Origin: Pseudoruegeria sp039972875
Lineage (GTDB): Bacteria > Pseudomonadota > Alphaproteobacteria > Rhodobacterales > Rhodobacteraceae
Length of the DNA: 64,000 nt
Direction: 5' to 3'
Assembly: GCA_039972875.1 (NCBI GenBank)
Contig: JBDWMA010000024.1
Location: 62,001 to 126,000, forward strand
Shown here: positions 34,301-43,660 of the stretch, piece after piece
Layout: each line of letters opens with the position of its first letter
Position numbering within the stretch: the stretch's first letter is position 1
The notes under the pieces: generated by a model
Seen by the model: only the letters and a program-made list of their open reading frames with translations
Databases searched by the model: none
What the model was told of the DNA's origin: nothing
Translations under genes and position numbers: made by a program

Positions 34301-37300
34301 TTGCGATTTACACGACTGCGTTTGAATGGCTTCAAAAGCTTTGTTGACCCGACGGATCTGGTGATCGCGGACGGTCTTACAGGCGTGGTCGGGCCTAATG
34401 GCTGTGGCAAGTCCAATCTGCTTGAGGCTCTGCGGTGGGTCATGGGGGAAAACCGTCCAACGGCCATGCGTGGCGGTGGGATGGAAGATGTCATTTTTGC
34501 CGGGGCAGCCACACGACCTGCCCGAAATTTTGCCGAAGTAACCTTACAACTTGATAACTCTGATCGTTTGGCCCCGGCAGGTTTTAACGATCTTGATACG
34601 CTTGAAATTGTTCGCCGCATCACGCGGGATGCGGGTTCCGCTTATAAATCAAATACCAGGGATGTACGCGCGCGCGACATTCAAATGTTGTTTGCGGATG
34701 CATCCACGGGCGCGCATTCGCCAGCCTTGGTGAGACAAGGACAGATTTCTGAACTGATCAATGCCAAACCTAAAAATCGCCGCCGTATTTTAGAAGAGGC
34801 CGCAGGGATATCTGGTCTGTATCAGCGCCGTCATGAGGCCGAGTTAAAACTGAAGGGCACAGAAACCAATCTGGCGCGGGTTGAAGATGTTGTAGAGCAA
34901 TTGGCGCAGCAATTGGGGCAACTTGCCCGGCAGGCGCGCCAGGCACAGCGGTATCGCACCATTGGGGATGAGCTTCGGCAATCTGAGGGGTTGTTGCTCT
35001 ATCGACGTTGGAAAGAGGCCGAGGAGGCACGGGCCGCATCACAGGCAGAATTGACAGAACGAGTGCGTCAAGCCGGGCAAGCTGAGGTTTTATCCCGCGA
35101 AGCGGTCAAAAAACGTGAGGAATCAGAGGCTGGGTTGCCATCCCTACGTGAGGAAGAGGCTATTGCCGCCGCGATTTTACAGCGGTTGCAGGTGCAGCGG
35201 GATACGCTAAAGGACGAAGAGGCACGGGCGGTTCAAACCATCGACACACTGACCCGTCGGATTGAACAGCTTGTGCGGGATATCGCGCGCGAAGGTGAGT
35301 TGAACCGCGACGCCGGCGAGACGATAGCGCGGCTGGAGTGGGAGCAGGACCAGATTGGCAAAGCGTCCGATGGCCAGGGCGATAAGTTGTCCCAAGCCTC
35401 TGATAGCGCCGCCGAAGCCGCACAGATTTTGCAAGATCGCGAGGCCGCTTCAAGCCAACTGACCGAAGATGTTGCCCGATTGGCGGCGCGGCATCAATCA
35501 GCAACGCGACTGTTAGAAGATTCCCGTAGAACCCTTGAACGCAACGAAGCAGAGGCTGCCAAGGCAGAGGCCGCCGTTGCTACATCACAAGAAGCATTGG
35601 AAGCAGCCGAAGCCTCATTTGAGGATGCAGAGGCCGCACAGGACGAAGCAGCGATCCTATCAGAGGATGCGGATGTCGCGCTCGAAGAGGCAGATATCGC
35701 GCGTCATGAGGCGCAAGCCCGCGAGGCCGATGCACGGGCTGAGTTATCTGAGGCGGAAGGTGAATCCAGTGCGTTGCGGGCCGAAGTCGGTGCTTTGGCG
35801 CGACTTGTTGAACGCGACACAGCCGAAGGTGGTCAAGTCTTGGATCACGTCCGGGTGACGCCCGGATATGAAAAAGCGTTGGGGGCGGCTTTGGCCGATG
35901 ATTTGAGGGCACCGGTCGTTGGCACCGATATGCCATCGGGCTGGGCCACATTGCCGGGGTATCCACAGGCACAATTGCTACCCGATGGGATAGATGCACT
36001 GACCAATAACGTAACAGTCCCCGAAGTGCTGGTGCGCCGAATGGGGCAAGTGGGTTTGGTGGATCGCGTAGATGGCGCGAGTCTGCAGGCCACGCTAAAG
36101 CCCGGTCAACGTTTGGTTAGTATCGAAGGCGATCTTTGGCGTTGGGACGGGTTCCGAGCCGGCGCAGAAGATGCCCCGAGTGCCGCGGCCCTGCGATTAC
36201 AGCAGCTTAACCGCTTGGTAGAGCTAAAACGGGATCTCGAGGAAGTTTCCGCGCGATCCGAAGGGGCGCGGCAGGCCCATGAATTGCTGACAGAAGAGTT
36301 GCGCCGGCGAACCCAAGAGGACCAAGCCGCCCGTGATGCGCGTCGGAATGCAGATCGCGCCGTTGCGGATGCGGGGCGGGCTCTATCAAAATCTGAGGCC
36401 GACCGTAATATCGCACAGGGTCGATTAGAATCCCTTGGGATGGCGGTCAGCCGCCACAAAGAAGAGGCGCTGGGCGCGCGGCAACGCCTGACCGAGGCGG
36501 AACGTGGGGCCGACGCCCTTGAAGATCTGGAAGAGGCGCGCGCACGGGTTGAAGACGTCAAAATGACGGTTGAGGCTTCTCGGATGACGATGATGGCCAA
36601 ACGGTCTGCCCATGACGAATTACGCCGCGAAGGCGAGGCGCGTGTCAAACGCAGCCAAGAGATCACCAAGGAAATCAGCGGTTGGCGTCACCGATTGGAT
36701 ACCGCGGAAAAGCGGATTGCGGAACTTGAGGATCGAAAGCTGTCCTCTGAAGATGAGCTTCAGGAGGCCAAGGCCGCACCCGAGGAAATCGCAATTCAAC
36801 GCGAGGAATTGGCCGACGCGATAGAGGAGGCCGAGGCACGAAAGGCAACGGCGAGCGATGCTCTGATCTCAGGTGAAGGGGCCCTGCGAGAGGCGCTGAC
36901 CCAAGAACGCGAAGCTGAGCGTCTGGCCGGAGAGGCCCGTGAGGCCCGCGCCCGATCTGAGGCCCGCGCGGACGCTGCGCGGGAAACAGAGCGTGCCGCG
37001 AGTGATCGTATCGGTGAGGACATGGAAACCACGCCGCAGGATTTGCTTGAGGCATTGCAGGCAGATCCCGATAAAATGCCGTCCGCAGAACATATTGAGG
37101 CTGAAGTAAACCGTTTGAAACGGCAGCGAGATGCGCTTGGTGCTGTAAATCTAAGGGCCGAGGAAGATGCCCGTGAGGTTCAGGATGAACATGATCACCT
37201 GGTTCAGGAAAAGAGCGATCTGGAAGAGGCGATCAAAAAGCTCCGCAGTGGCATATCCAGCCTAAACAAAGAGGGGCGGGAACGGTTGCTGACGGCCTTT

Positions 37301-37756
37301 GAGCAAGTAAACAGCAATTTCTCATTGCTGTTTACGCATCTGTTTGGGGGGGGCGAAGCGAAACTGGTTCTTGTCGAAAGTGATGATCCGCTAGAAGCCG
37401 GTCTTGAGATTATGTGCCAGCCTCCGGGTAAAAAACTGTCGACCTTGTCCTTGTTGTCCGGCGGCGAGCAAACATTAACGGCGATGGCGTTGATTTTTGC
37501 TGTGTTCTTGGCAAACCCGGCTCCGATTTGTGTCTTGGATGAGGTCGATGCGCCGCTGGATGATGCTAATGTCACCCGGTTCTGCGATTTGCTGGATGAG
37601 ATGTGCCGCCGAACAGACACGCGGTTTCTGATCATCACCCACCACGCTGTGACGATGGCGCGGATGGATCGTCTGTTTGGTGTCACAATGGGAGAACAAG
37701 GCGTTAGCCAGTTGGTCAGTGTTGATCTGAAGAAAGCAGAACAAATGGTCGCATGA
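34301..37756 (+). CDS. smc: Chromosome segregation protein SMC
   Basis: A 1151-residue condensin ATPase. Walker A GPNGCGKSN is at 31-39. Coiled-coil arms run on both sides of a hinge at roughly 500-620, around GQVLDHVRVTPGYEKALGAA. The C-terminal head shows the signature LSGGEQTLTAMAL and Walker B PICVLDEVDAPLDDAN. The start is TTG at 34301: the protein then begins RFTRLRLNGFKSFVDP as in relatives, an in-frame stop lies 24 bases upstream, and no ATG lies between. It acts in chromosome condensation with ScpA and ScpB, which are not in the window. Confidence 0.96.
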   Translation: MRFTRLRLNGFKSFVDPTDLVIADGLTGVVGPNGCGKSNLLEALRWVMGENRPTAMRGGGMEDVIFAGAATRPARNFAEVTLQLDNSDRLAPAGFNDLDTLEIVRRITRDAGSAYKSNTRDVRARDIQMLFADASTGAHSPALVRQGQISELINAKPKNRRRILEEAAGISGLYQRRHEAELKLKGTETNLARVEDVVEQLAQQLGQLARQARQAQRYRTIGDELRQSEGLLLYRRWKEAEEARAASQAELTERVRQAGQAEVLSREAVKKREESEAGLPSLREEEAIAAAILQRLQVQRDTLKDEEARAVQTIDTLTRRIEQLVRDIAREGELNRDAGETIARLEWEQDQIGKASDGQGDKLSQASDSAAEAAQILQDREAASSQLTEDVARLAARHQSATRLLEDSRRTLERNEAEAAKAEAAVATSQEALEAAEASFEDAEAAQDEAAILSEDADVALEEADIARHEAQAREADARAELSEAEGESSALRAEVGALARLVERDTAEGGQVLDHVRVTPGYEKALGAALADDLRAPVVGTDMPSGWATLPGYPQAQLLPDGIDALTNNVTVPEVLVRRMGQVGLVDRVDGASLQATLKPGQRLVSIEGDLWRWDGFRAGAEDAPSAAALRLQQLNRLVELKRDLEEVSARSEGARQAHELLTEELRRRTQEDQAARDARRNADRAVADAGRALSKSEADRNIAQGRLESLGMAVSRHKEEALGARQRLTEAERGADALEDLEEARARVEDVKMTVEASRMTMMAKRSAHDELRREGEARVKRSQEITKEISGWRHRLDTAEKRIAELEDRKLSSEDELQEAKAAPEEIAIQREELADAIEEAEARKATASDALISGEGALREALTQEREAERLAGEAREARARSEARADAARETERAASDRIGEDMETTPQDLLEALQADPDKMPSAEHIEAEVNRLKRQRDALGAVNLRAEEDAREVQDEHDHLVQEKSDLEEAIKKLRSGISSLNKEGRERLLTAFEQVNSNFSLLFTHLFGGGEAKLVLVESDDPLEAGLEIMCQPPGKKLSTLSLLSGGEQTLTAMALIFAVFLANPAPICVLDEVDAPLDDANVTRFCDLLDEMCRRTDTRFLIITHHAVTMARMDRLFGVTMGEQGVSQLVSVDLKKAEQMVA

Positions 37757-37791
37757 ACGTGACCCCCTTGTGATCAACTTCCACGTTAGAT

Positions 37792-37818
37792 TGACCCTTA
37801 ATCAATGATTGAGGGTCA
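37792..37818 (+). promoter_or_regulatory. 27-base near-perfect palindrome over the ribosome site of the next gene
   Basis: TGACCCTTAATCA (37792-37804) and TGATTGAGGGTCA (37806-37818) are inverted repeats around a single central base, with one G-T type mismatch. The right arm contains the GAGGG ribosome site for the gene starting at 37820. It could be a protein operator or an RNA hairpin that hides the ribosome site. There is no T-run, so it is not a standard terminator for smc. Confidence 0.6.
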
Positions 37819-37819
37819 C

Positions 37820-38185
37820 ATGCGTTATCTCTTACTGTTTCTATGTTTTGCCACGATCGCCACGGCACAGACGACACCTGGAATCAGGGACAACGATGCC
37901 CTTTTGTCAAAGGCTGATCTGGCGGCTGCGCTCAGCGGTAATGTTGTTCGATTTTACGATGGGGGTGCGGCATCTTTCAGCACGGATGGGCGATACGCAT
38001 ATAAATACGATTCAGGGGAGCAAGTTTGGTCGGGTGTGTACCAAATCGGGGCAGCCTCTGAGGTTTGCGTGGAATTTGACAACGGATTTTCGCGGTGCGA
38101 TGTCTATGTTGAGGATGGCAACCGATTGATCCTAATCACAGACAAAGGTGACCGTTTTCCCGTGAAGTCCGTTGAGGCGGAATAG
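37820..38185 (+). CDS. Small secreted protein of unknown function
   Basis: A 121-residue protein with a clear Sec signal peptide (MRYLLLFLCFATIATAQ, cleavage near residue 16). The mature part is about 105 residues, beta-rich by appearance, with GRYAYKYDSGEQVWSGVYQI and two cysteines flanking FDNGFSR that could form a disulfide. The region reads like the small periplasmic proteins of roseobacters that have a 'genetic variation' of one beta-sandwich repeat, but I do not recognise a named family. An in-frame ATG at 37805 lies inside the palindrome; 37820 is preferred since the signal peptide and ribosome site fit. Solo gene between smc and an MltB-like gene. Confidence 0.75.
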   Translation: MRYLLLFLCFATIATAQTTPGIRDNDALLSKADLAAALSGNVVRFYDGGAASFSTDGRYAYKYDSGEQVWSGVYQIGAASEVCVEFDNGFSRCDVYVEDGNRLILITDKGDRFPVKSVEAE

Positions 38186-38306
38186 TGTAGGATGATTATT
38201 TGCTTTGGTCTTGTTGGGATTTAACAGGGGTTTGTCCGTGTTCAAAGATGCGGTAGGCTGTTCCAAATTGATCTGTCCCTTTTGACAAGAGTAGAAAGAG
38301 TTTTTT

Positions 38307-39107
38307 ATGCGTTCCCTTCTTGGTCCGGCCGTGTTGGCGGTTTCCCTTTTATCCGCCACGTCTGTGGTGGCAGCGTCCTGTGGCAATACTGGAAACGGAT
38401 TCAATGCGTGGAAATCGGACTTTGCCAAAGAGGCGAAAAAGGCGGGTATTGGGAAAAAGGGTTTGGACGCATTGGCACAGGCGCAATACGCCAGTCGGAC
38501 CATTTCCGCGGACCGCAACCAAAAATCGTTCAGATATAGTCTCCCAAAGTTTTTGGAAATTCGCGGAGCGAATACAATCATCGCGCAAGGGCGCAAACGC
38601 AAAGCGCGCAATCCGAATTTCTATGCATCGCTGGAGCGTGCCTATGGGGTGCCCGCAGGCGTTTTGATTGCAATACACGGAATGGAAACGGCTTTTGGTG
38701 GCTTTATGGGGGACAGTCAGGTTGTGTCTGCCATTGTGACCTTGACCTATGATTGTCGTCGCTCTGACTTTTTCCGCCCCCATGCATTGGGTGCGCTAAA
38801 ACTGGTTGATCAAGGTTCGATAACCGTGAACACCAAAGGTGCAAAACACGGAGAGTTGGGCCACACCCAATTTCTGCCGGGGAATGCGTTGACATATGGT
38901 GTGGATGGGAATGGTGACGGGCGCGTCGATTTCTATGACATTAGTGATGCCATGGCTTCCACTGCGAATTATCTGCGCCAAAAAGGGTGGCAACCGGGCA
39001 AAGGCTATCAAGAGGGTCAGCCGAATTTCAAAGTGATCGAAGAGTGGAATGCGGCAACCGTGTATCAGCAAGCCATTGCGATCATGGGGGCAAAGATCGA
39101 CGGTTAA
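38307..39107 (+). CDS. MltB-like lytic murein transglycosylase
   Basis: A 266-residue periplasmic enzyme with a signal peptide at about 1-23 (ends SVVAAS). No proper lipobox precedes Cys25, so it is probably soluble rather than a lipoprotein. The SLT_2 domain has catalytic Glu127 in IHGMETAFGGFMGD, and GELGHTQFLPGNALTYG and YDISDAMASTANYL follow. It cleaves peptidoglycan glycan strands. There is no C-terminal peptidoglycan-binding domain. It ends only three bases from the convergent cobD stop. Confidence 0.92.
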   Translation: MRSLLGPAVLAVSLLSATSVVAASCGNTGNGFNAWKSDFAKEAKKAGIGKKGLDALAQAQYASRTISADRNQKSFRYSLPKFLEIRGANTIIAQGRKRKARNPNFYASLERAYGVPAGVLIAIHGMETAFGGFMGDSQVVSAIVTLTYDCRRSDFFRPHALGALKLVDQGSITVNTKGAKHGELGHTQFLPGNALTYGVDGNGDGRVDFYDISDAMASTANYLRQKGWQPGKGYQEGQPNFKVIEEWNAATVYQQAIAIMGAKIDG

Positions 39108-39110
39108 GGT

Positions 39111-40025
39111 TTAGATCACCGTAAGCAAAAGGGTCAGGGTTATGAACCCGGCCCAACTGCGCCAAAGCGTGTGGGTTGCAGCTTCTATCTCTGCCGGACC
39201 AATGTCTCGTTTCCCAATGGCATTGACATAGGGAAAATCGCGCAACTGCCCATCATAGCTGCGTGGGCCAGACAAAGCGATGTTCATAACCACTGCCATG
39301 GCGGCTTCGGGCCATCCGGCGTTCGGAGATCGATGCAGGGGTGCGTCTTGGCGGATTTGCGGCCAGCAGCTGAATTTGCCGTGGGTTATGGCAATCAACA
39401 GGGCGGTCAGGCGCGCAGGTATCCAGTTCACCACATCGTCGATTCGGGCGGAGGCCCAGCCAAAGTCACGATGCTTGTCTGTTTTATAACCAATCATGCT
39501 GTCGGCGGTATTGATCACTTTGTAGACCAGTAACCCGGGCAACCCCAGCAGTAGAAACCAAAAAGCGGGGGCGATTACACCGTCTGATTGATTTTCAGCG
39601 GCGCTTTCGATGGCGGCACGGGCGATAGCGGATTCCGTCATATCTGCTGTGTCGCGACCGACAATCATAGCAACCGATGTGCGACCATTCCCAAGTGATA
39701 CGCGCAACCCATCGGCAACGGCGCGGACGTGGTCGACCAAACTGCGCTGGGCCAGCAGAATGGCGGTCAATGCGATTTCTAGAATTCCAAAATCAGGGAG
39801 GGCCGAGATCAGTCCGCCAATTGACCAAGCCAAAATACAGAGGCCAAGAATACAGAGCACGCCGTTGCGTTTCCGGTTGGGCCCGGCGTTAAAACGGGTG
39901 TCCAATCGTGCGATAATCCGGCCAATAAAAACGGCAGGGTGTTGGAATCGTGTCCAAAGCCATTTGGGTTCTCCGAATACCGCGTCTAACAGCAAAGCAA
40001 TCACTAGAAACCAGGCGTGCTCCAT
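39111..40025 (-). CDS. cobD: Adenosylcobinamide-phosphate synthase (CbiB/CobD)
   Basis: A 304-residue membrane enzyme attaching aminopropanol phosphate to cobyric acid. The N-terminal LLLDAVFGEPKWLW, the central RDTADMTESAIARAAIESAAENQSDG region and NAGWPEAAMA are family motifs. Hydrophobic helices are at the N-terminus, centre and C-terminus. It overlaps the cobC stop by one base and forms a three-gene operon, DUF1636-cobC-cobD. CobD here is the alphaproteobacterial name; Salmonella calls it CbiB. Confidence 0.95.
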   Translation of the reverse strand: MEHAWFLVIALLLDAVFGEPKWLWTRFQHPAVFIGRIIARLDTRFNAGPNRKRNGVLCILGLCILAWSIGGLISALPDFGILEIALTAILLAQRSLVDHVRAVADGLRVSLGNGRTSVAMIVGRDTADMTESAIARAAIESAAENQSDGVIAPAFWFLLLGLPGLLVYKVINTADSMIGYKTDKHRDFGWASARIDDVVNWIPARLTALLIAITHGKFSCWPQIRQDAPLHRSPNAGWPEAAMAVVMNIALSGPRSYDGQLRDFPYVNAIGKRDIGPAEIEAATHTLWRSWAGFITLTLLLTVI

Positions 40026-40966
40026 TAGAGGGCCGCCTCAAGCCGGGTAAATTGGTCAGGTTGTGGAAGCCCAAGGCGCACCCAAGTCTTTGAATAGGGA
40101 AAGATACGGCTCCAGATATGATGCTTGGCCAATTGGTCCTGCAAAGCGGTCGCATCTGCAACGTCATAAAGTCGAAACAGTGTGGTTCCTCCAAGGACCT
40201 TTGCCCCGGCCTGTCGCATAGTTGTATCCATGCGGGCGCAATCCTTCTTGAGACGTTCGCGAGTCTCTTGTGCCCAGTCTGTATCAGATAAAGCCTGCGC
40301 CCCAACAGAGAGCGCGGGGCCGGAAACCTGCCACGGTCCGATCGCATCGCGTAAGGGCGCAATTAGCTCAGGTGCTCCAACCGCAAAACCAAGTCGCATC
40401 CCGGCGAGGCCCCAAAATTTCCCAAAGCTTTTTAGCACAATGGTTTTGCCGTCTTGAACGCGTTCAATATGGCTATGGGTTGGGCAAACGTCACAAAAGC
40501 TCTCATCAATGATCGTTAGCTCAGGGGCGCCTTTCGCAAGTTCCAGTGGGCTCCATAGCCGACCAGTAGGATTGTTGGGATGGACCGCGACGCGCACCGT
40601 GCCTCTCGTCCCCGTTACAGACCAACCTGCACCGTTAAAGGCGGCGGCATGTTCATTATAGGTTGGGGTTTGGATTTCCACCTGGTGGGGGGGGCGCAAT
40701 AAAGGAATGCGTGCGATTAAGGCAGATGCCCCAGGAGCAGCTAGGATGGCTGCCGTCTCCGGAATATTCCAAAACGCTCGTGCAGCCTGTTCCAGCGCCG
40801 CAAAGGCAGCCGCATCAGGCAATGCCGTCCATGCATCTGCGGGAAGGTCTTGTACAGGATAGGATAGGGGATTGATCCCTGTGGACAGGTCCAACCAATC
40901 CGCTCGGCTGCCCCGGTAGTGGGTCAGAGCCGTATCAAGGCCGCCCCCATGATCGCGGGGCGTCAT
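40025..40966 (-). CDS. cobC: Threonine-phosphate decarboxylase-like PLP enzyme CobC
   Basis: A 313-residue fold-type I PLP enzyme of the HisC/CobD(Salmonella) family. It makes aminopropanol phosphate, the linker of the cobalamin nucleotide loop. Motifs are DLSTGINPLSYP at the N-terminus, HPNNPTGRL (129-137), and the Schiff-base lysine at Lys183 (LKSFGKFWGLAGMRLGF). It is slightly short but intact. Coupled by four bases to the DUF1636 gene and by one base to cobD. Confidence 0.93.
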   Translation of the reverse strand: MTPRDHGGGLDTALTHYRGSRADWLDLSTGINPLSYPVQDLPADAWTALPDAAAFAALEQAARAFWNIPETAAILAAPGASALIARIPLLRPPHQVEIQTPTYNEHAAAFNGAGWSVTGTRGTVRVAVHPNNPTGRLWSPLELAKGAPELTIIDESFCDVCPTHSHIERVQDGKTIVLKSFGKFWGLAGMRLGFAVGAPELIAPLRDAIGPWQVSGPALSVGAQALSDTDWAQETRERLKKDCARMDTTMRQAGAKVLGGTTLFRLYDVADATALQDQLAKHHIWSRIFPYSKTWVRLGLPQPDQFTRLEAAL

Positions 40967-41337
40967 TTGCTATCAGGCAAAGGGGGGTGGCGGGTCACAA
41001 AGTGGCCTTTGACCCCTTGGGGCCATTGGCGATAAGGCACCTGTCCCGTTTCGCTTTCCGCATGAAGGGCTGCATAGTCCACAATTGCCTGTGCGGTGTC
41101 TTTTTCCGGTGCGAATTCACCGAGTGTATAATTCAGTTTTCCCGCGCCTTGAATCGCAATATTGCAAGACCGCGTACAGCCCATCAAGCAAGAAACGCGG
41201 CGCGTTTGGACGTCGCCTGCGCCTTCTGCGGCGGTTTCGATCAGTGCTGCCAAACGTTCACCATCGGTCAAAGGCTGCGCTTCGGCATCCCAGTCATCGC
41301 GTTTGCAGGTGTCGCATATCGTAATCCATGTGGTCAT
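40963..41337 (-). CDS. DUF1636 putative metal-binding protein
   Basis: A 124-residue protein with thioredoxin-like [2Fe-2S]-type cysteine spacing: Cys8 and Cys11 (CDTC) and Cys50, Cys54, Cys58 (SCLMGCTRSC). DUF1636 proteins recur in cobalamin gene clusters of alphaproteobacteria, but their biochemical role is not established. Leading the operon with cobC and cobD, it could act in redox or metal handling for corrinoid synthesis (inference). No riboswitch is seen upstream of it. Confidence 0.82.
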   Translation of the reverse strand: MTTWITICDTCKRDDWDAEAQPLTDGERLAALIETAAEGAGDVQTRRVSCLMGCTRSCNIAIQGAGKLNYTLGEFAPEKDTAQAIVDYAALHAESETGQVPYRQWPQGVKGHFVTRHPPLPDSK

Positions 41338-41532
41338 GCGTGTCTCTTTCCTAAGTCGATGCCTTTTGAAACCGATTCACCAAGGGTGTGCAACCCGTTG
41401 TCGCGTCGAATATGTATCTCATAACGACATGACATCATTTTTTAGGTGGGCTTTTGGTGTTGCATCGAAATGGGCGGTGAGGCAAAGCCATTGGTGATCG
41501 GTATCTCATCGTGATCATAAAAGAGAGTTCCC

Positions 41533-41910
41533 ATGCGGTTTATTGCAACGCTTCTTATTCTGACCATCGCCGTTTTGCATTTTTACATTGCGTGGTTTGA
41601 GATTTTTGCGTGGCAATCCCGAGGGCCGAACGTGTTTTCGTCCTTTCCCGTTGAATTGTTTGAGCCGACCACAGCAATGGCAGCGAACCAAGGGGTTTAT
41701 AACGCGTTTCTTGCCATTGGATTGGTTTGGTCCCGGGTGATCAAAGATGCCGAATGGGCGACCAAAATTGCCACCTGTTTTCTGCTGTTCGTTCTGATTG
41801 CTGGGGTATTTGGCGCGGCAACGGTGTCGGTGAGGATTTTGATCGTACAAGCGGTTCCGGCGCTGGCGGCTTTGGTGTGCTTGCTCATGAGCCGCGGCAA
41901 ACAACACTGA
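41533..41910 (+). CDS. DUF1304 small membrane protein
   Basis: A 125-residue inner-membrane protein with four predicted helices. The start MRFIATLLILTIAVLHFYIAW, the EIFAW segment after it, and TTAMAANQGVYNAFLA in the middle identify DUF1304. Function unknown. It stands alone between the cob operon and the convergent glutathionyl-hydroquinone reductase gene, followed by a hairpin. Confidence 0.85.
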   Translation: MRFIATLLILTIAVLHFYIAWFEIFAWQSRGPNVFSSFPVELFEPTTAMAANQGVYNAFLAIGLVWSRVIKDAEWATKIATCFLLFVLIAGVFGAATVSVRILIVQAVPALAALVCLLMSRGKQH

Positions 41911-41920
41911 ACCGGCTGTA

Positions 41921-41937
41921 GGGGGCAGTGTGCCCCC
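41921..41937. terminator. Short GC hairpin between convergent genes
   Basis: Stem GGGGGCA / TGCCCCC with a three-base loop, in the 36-base gap between the DUF1304 and glutathionyl-hydroquinone reductase stops. No T-run on either side, so it is at best a weak bidirectional terminator. Confidence 0.45.
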
Positions 41938-41946
41938 GTCCGTATA

Positions 41947-42924
41947 TTATCCGCTGCGCCTATGTGGTTTGTCAAAATCAATCACCGGATTGATCGGGAT
42001 GATCCGGTGAGGATTTACGCTATCGTGGCTGTAATGATAGTGCCGCACAATGTGATCAAAGTTCACAGTCTCTTTAATGCCGGGGACTTGATATAATTCC
42101 CGCGTGTATCCCCAGAGGTTTGGATAATCGATGATCCGCCTGCGATTGCATTTAAAATGTAGATGATAGACCAGATCAAACCGCAGCAATGTCGGAAGGA
42201 AGCGCCAATCAGCTTCCGTCAGGTTACCCCCCATCAGATAACGATTGTTTGACAAATGTTCTTCGGCCCAATCCAGCGTTTCAAACAATTGCGTCACAGC
42301 ACTGTCATATGCGGACTGGGTCGTGGCAAAGCCCGATTTATAAACGCCATTGTTGACGTCTGAATAGATGCGTGCGTTGACGGTTTCGATATCATCTCGC
42401 ATGGCGCGCGGCCAGTAATCATCAACATTGCCGGTTAAGTCATCAAAGGCCGAGTTGAACATCCGAATGATTTCAGAACTTTCATTGCTCACGATCGATT
42501 GGGTTTTCTTATCCCAAAGAACAGGTACGGTAACACGGCCAGAAATATCTGGTACAGCTTTGGTGTAAACATCGCGCATGTAGGCCAAACCATACAGCGT
42601 GTCCCCAGTTGCTCCGAGGTAGTCTGTGTCAAAGCTCCATCCATCTTCTTTCATATCGGGGTGTACGATGGAAACGGTGATATGATCGTTCAGCCCTTTT
42701 AAGGCCCTAAAGATGAGCGTGCGGTGTGCCCAAGGGCATGCGAATGAGACATACAAATGGTATCTGCCGGATTCAGCAGGGAAACCGCCTGTGCCAGAAG
42801 GTCCGGCTTTGCCATCTTTAGTGACCCAATTGCGAAACCCAGAAGTCGAACGCTGAAATTTCCCACCGCTCTTTTTGGTGTCGATCCAGCCGTTTTCCCA
42901 GATTCCGTTGACCAAATGGCCCAT
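41947..42924 (-). CDS. Glutathionyl-hydroquinone reductase (Xi-class glutathione transferase)
   Basis: A 325-residue member of the Xi-class / YqjG / ECM4 family that reduces glutathionyl-hydroquinones to hydroquinone. The catalytic cysteine is Cys63 in YVSFACPWAHRTLI. Later motifs are PVLWDKKTQSIVSNESSEIIRM (glutathione binding) and LMGGNLTEADWRFLPTLLRFD in the helical domain. Length is normal for the family. It could protect against quinones. Single gene; the end lies next to a small hairpin. Confidence 0.93.
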   Translation of the reverse strand: MGHLVNGIWENGWIDTKKSGGKFQRSTSGFRNWVTKDGKAGPSGTGGFPAESGRYHLYVSFACPWAHRTLIFRALKGLNDHITVSIVHPDMKEDGWSFDTDYLGATGDTLYGLAYMRDVYTKAVPDISGRVTVPVLWDKKTQSIVSNESSEIIRMFNSAFDDLTGNVDDYWPRAMRDDIETVNARIYSDVNNGVYKSGFATTQSAYDSAVTQLFETLDWAEEHLSNNRYLMGGNLTEADWRFLPTLLRFDLVYHLHFKCNRRRIIDYPNLWGYTRELYQVPGIKETVNFDHIVRHYHYSHDSVNPHRIIPINPVIDFDKPHRRSG

Positions 42925-43024
42925 GTGCAGTGCTCCTCATGCGTGGTTTTGTGCATTAGATAACATGGATTATCGCAAAACCCATTGCGCAACAGCGCGC
43001 AAGACCTCTGCATTTATGATGGAT

Positions 43025-43660
43025 CTATTGCCGCGGTTTGCGACGTTTGGCCTGTTTGCGCGCCTTGGATACGAACGTTTTCCATCGTTTCCTTAGCAAA
43101 TACAGGGTAAAGAGAAACACAAATCCGGCAAGTAAAACGCCTAGGAAATCGCTCAGGATCGCTGCGACTTCTTCGAGATTGGCCGCAAAGCTATATCCGA
43201 TCATCACATAAAAGACGCACCATATTAGAACGCCGGGGATGGCCGCAGTTGCAAAGCGACGATAGCTTAACCCGCCAGCGCCACAAAGATAGGTAACGTA
43301 GGCACAGGTTGGGCTCAGGACGGTGTGGCTCAGAAAAACGGCCGCGCCACCACGATTGGTTAGTAATGTTTCACTTTGATGGATCAGCGGTGCGGCGCGT
43401 TTGGAGCCTTTGAGGTGATCCAAAAGTGGTCCCCCCAAACGATATCCGATGGCAAAAGCAATTGCATCCCCCAGAATAAAGGCGAGAACGACGGTGAGCA
43501 TCACCCCAGAGAGGGTCAAGTCGCCGACAGAAGCAAACCCGCCTGCCGCCAAAACTGTAAAAAACGCAGGCAAGGGAACGGCCAGACACCCGAAGAAAAC
43601 CACAATGAATATAACCCAAAGGCCATATTGAGGAACAAGCCCAAGTAGGGTCTCAATCAT
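43025..43660 (-). CDS. DedA-family membrane protein
   Basis: A 211-residue membrane protein with the DedA (SNARE-associated/VTT) layout: FFGCLAVPLPAFFTVLAAGG near the N-terminus, a GDAIAFAIGYRLG turn and LSHTVLSPTCAYVTYLCGAG. DedA proteins are linked to lipid scrambling and membrane homeostasis. The C-terminus is strongly basic (about 15 Lys/Arg in the last 28 residues). It overlaps the preceding 118-residue protein gene by eight bases. Confidence 0.87.
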   Translation of the reverse strand: MIETLLGLVPQYGLWVIFIVVFFGCLAVPLPAFFTVLAAGGFASVGDLTLSGVMLTVVLAFILGDAIAFAIGYRLGGPLLDHLKGSKRAAPLIHQSETLLTNRGGAAVFLSHTVLSPTCAYVTYLCGAGGLSYRRFATAAIPGVLIWCVFYVMIGYSFAANLEEVAAILSDFLGVLLAGFVFLFTLYLLRKRWKTFVSKARKQAKRRKPRQ

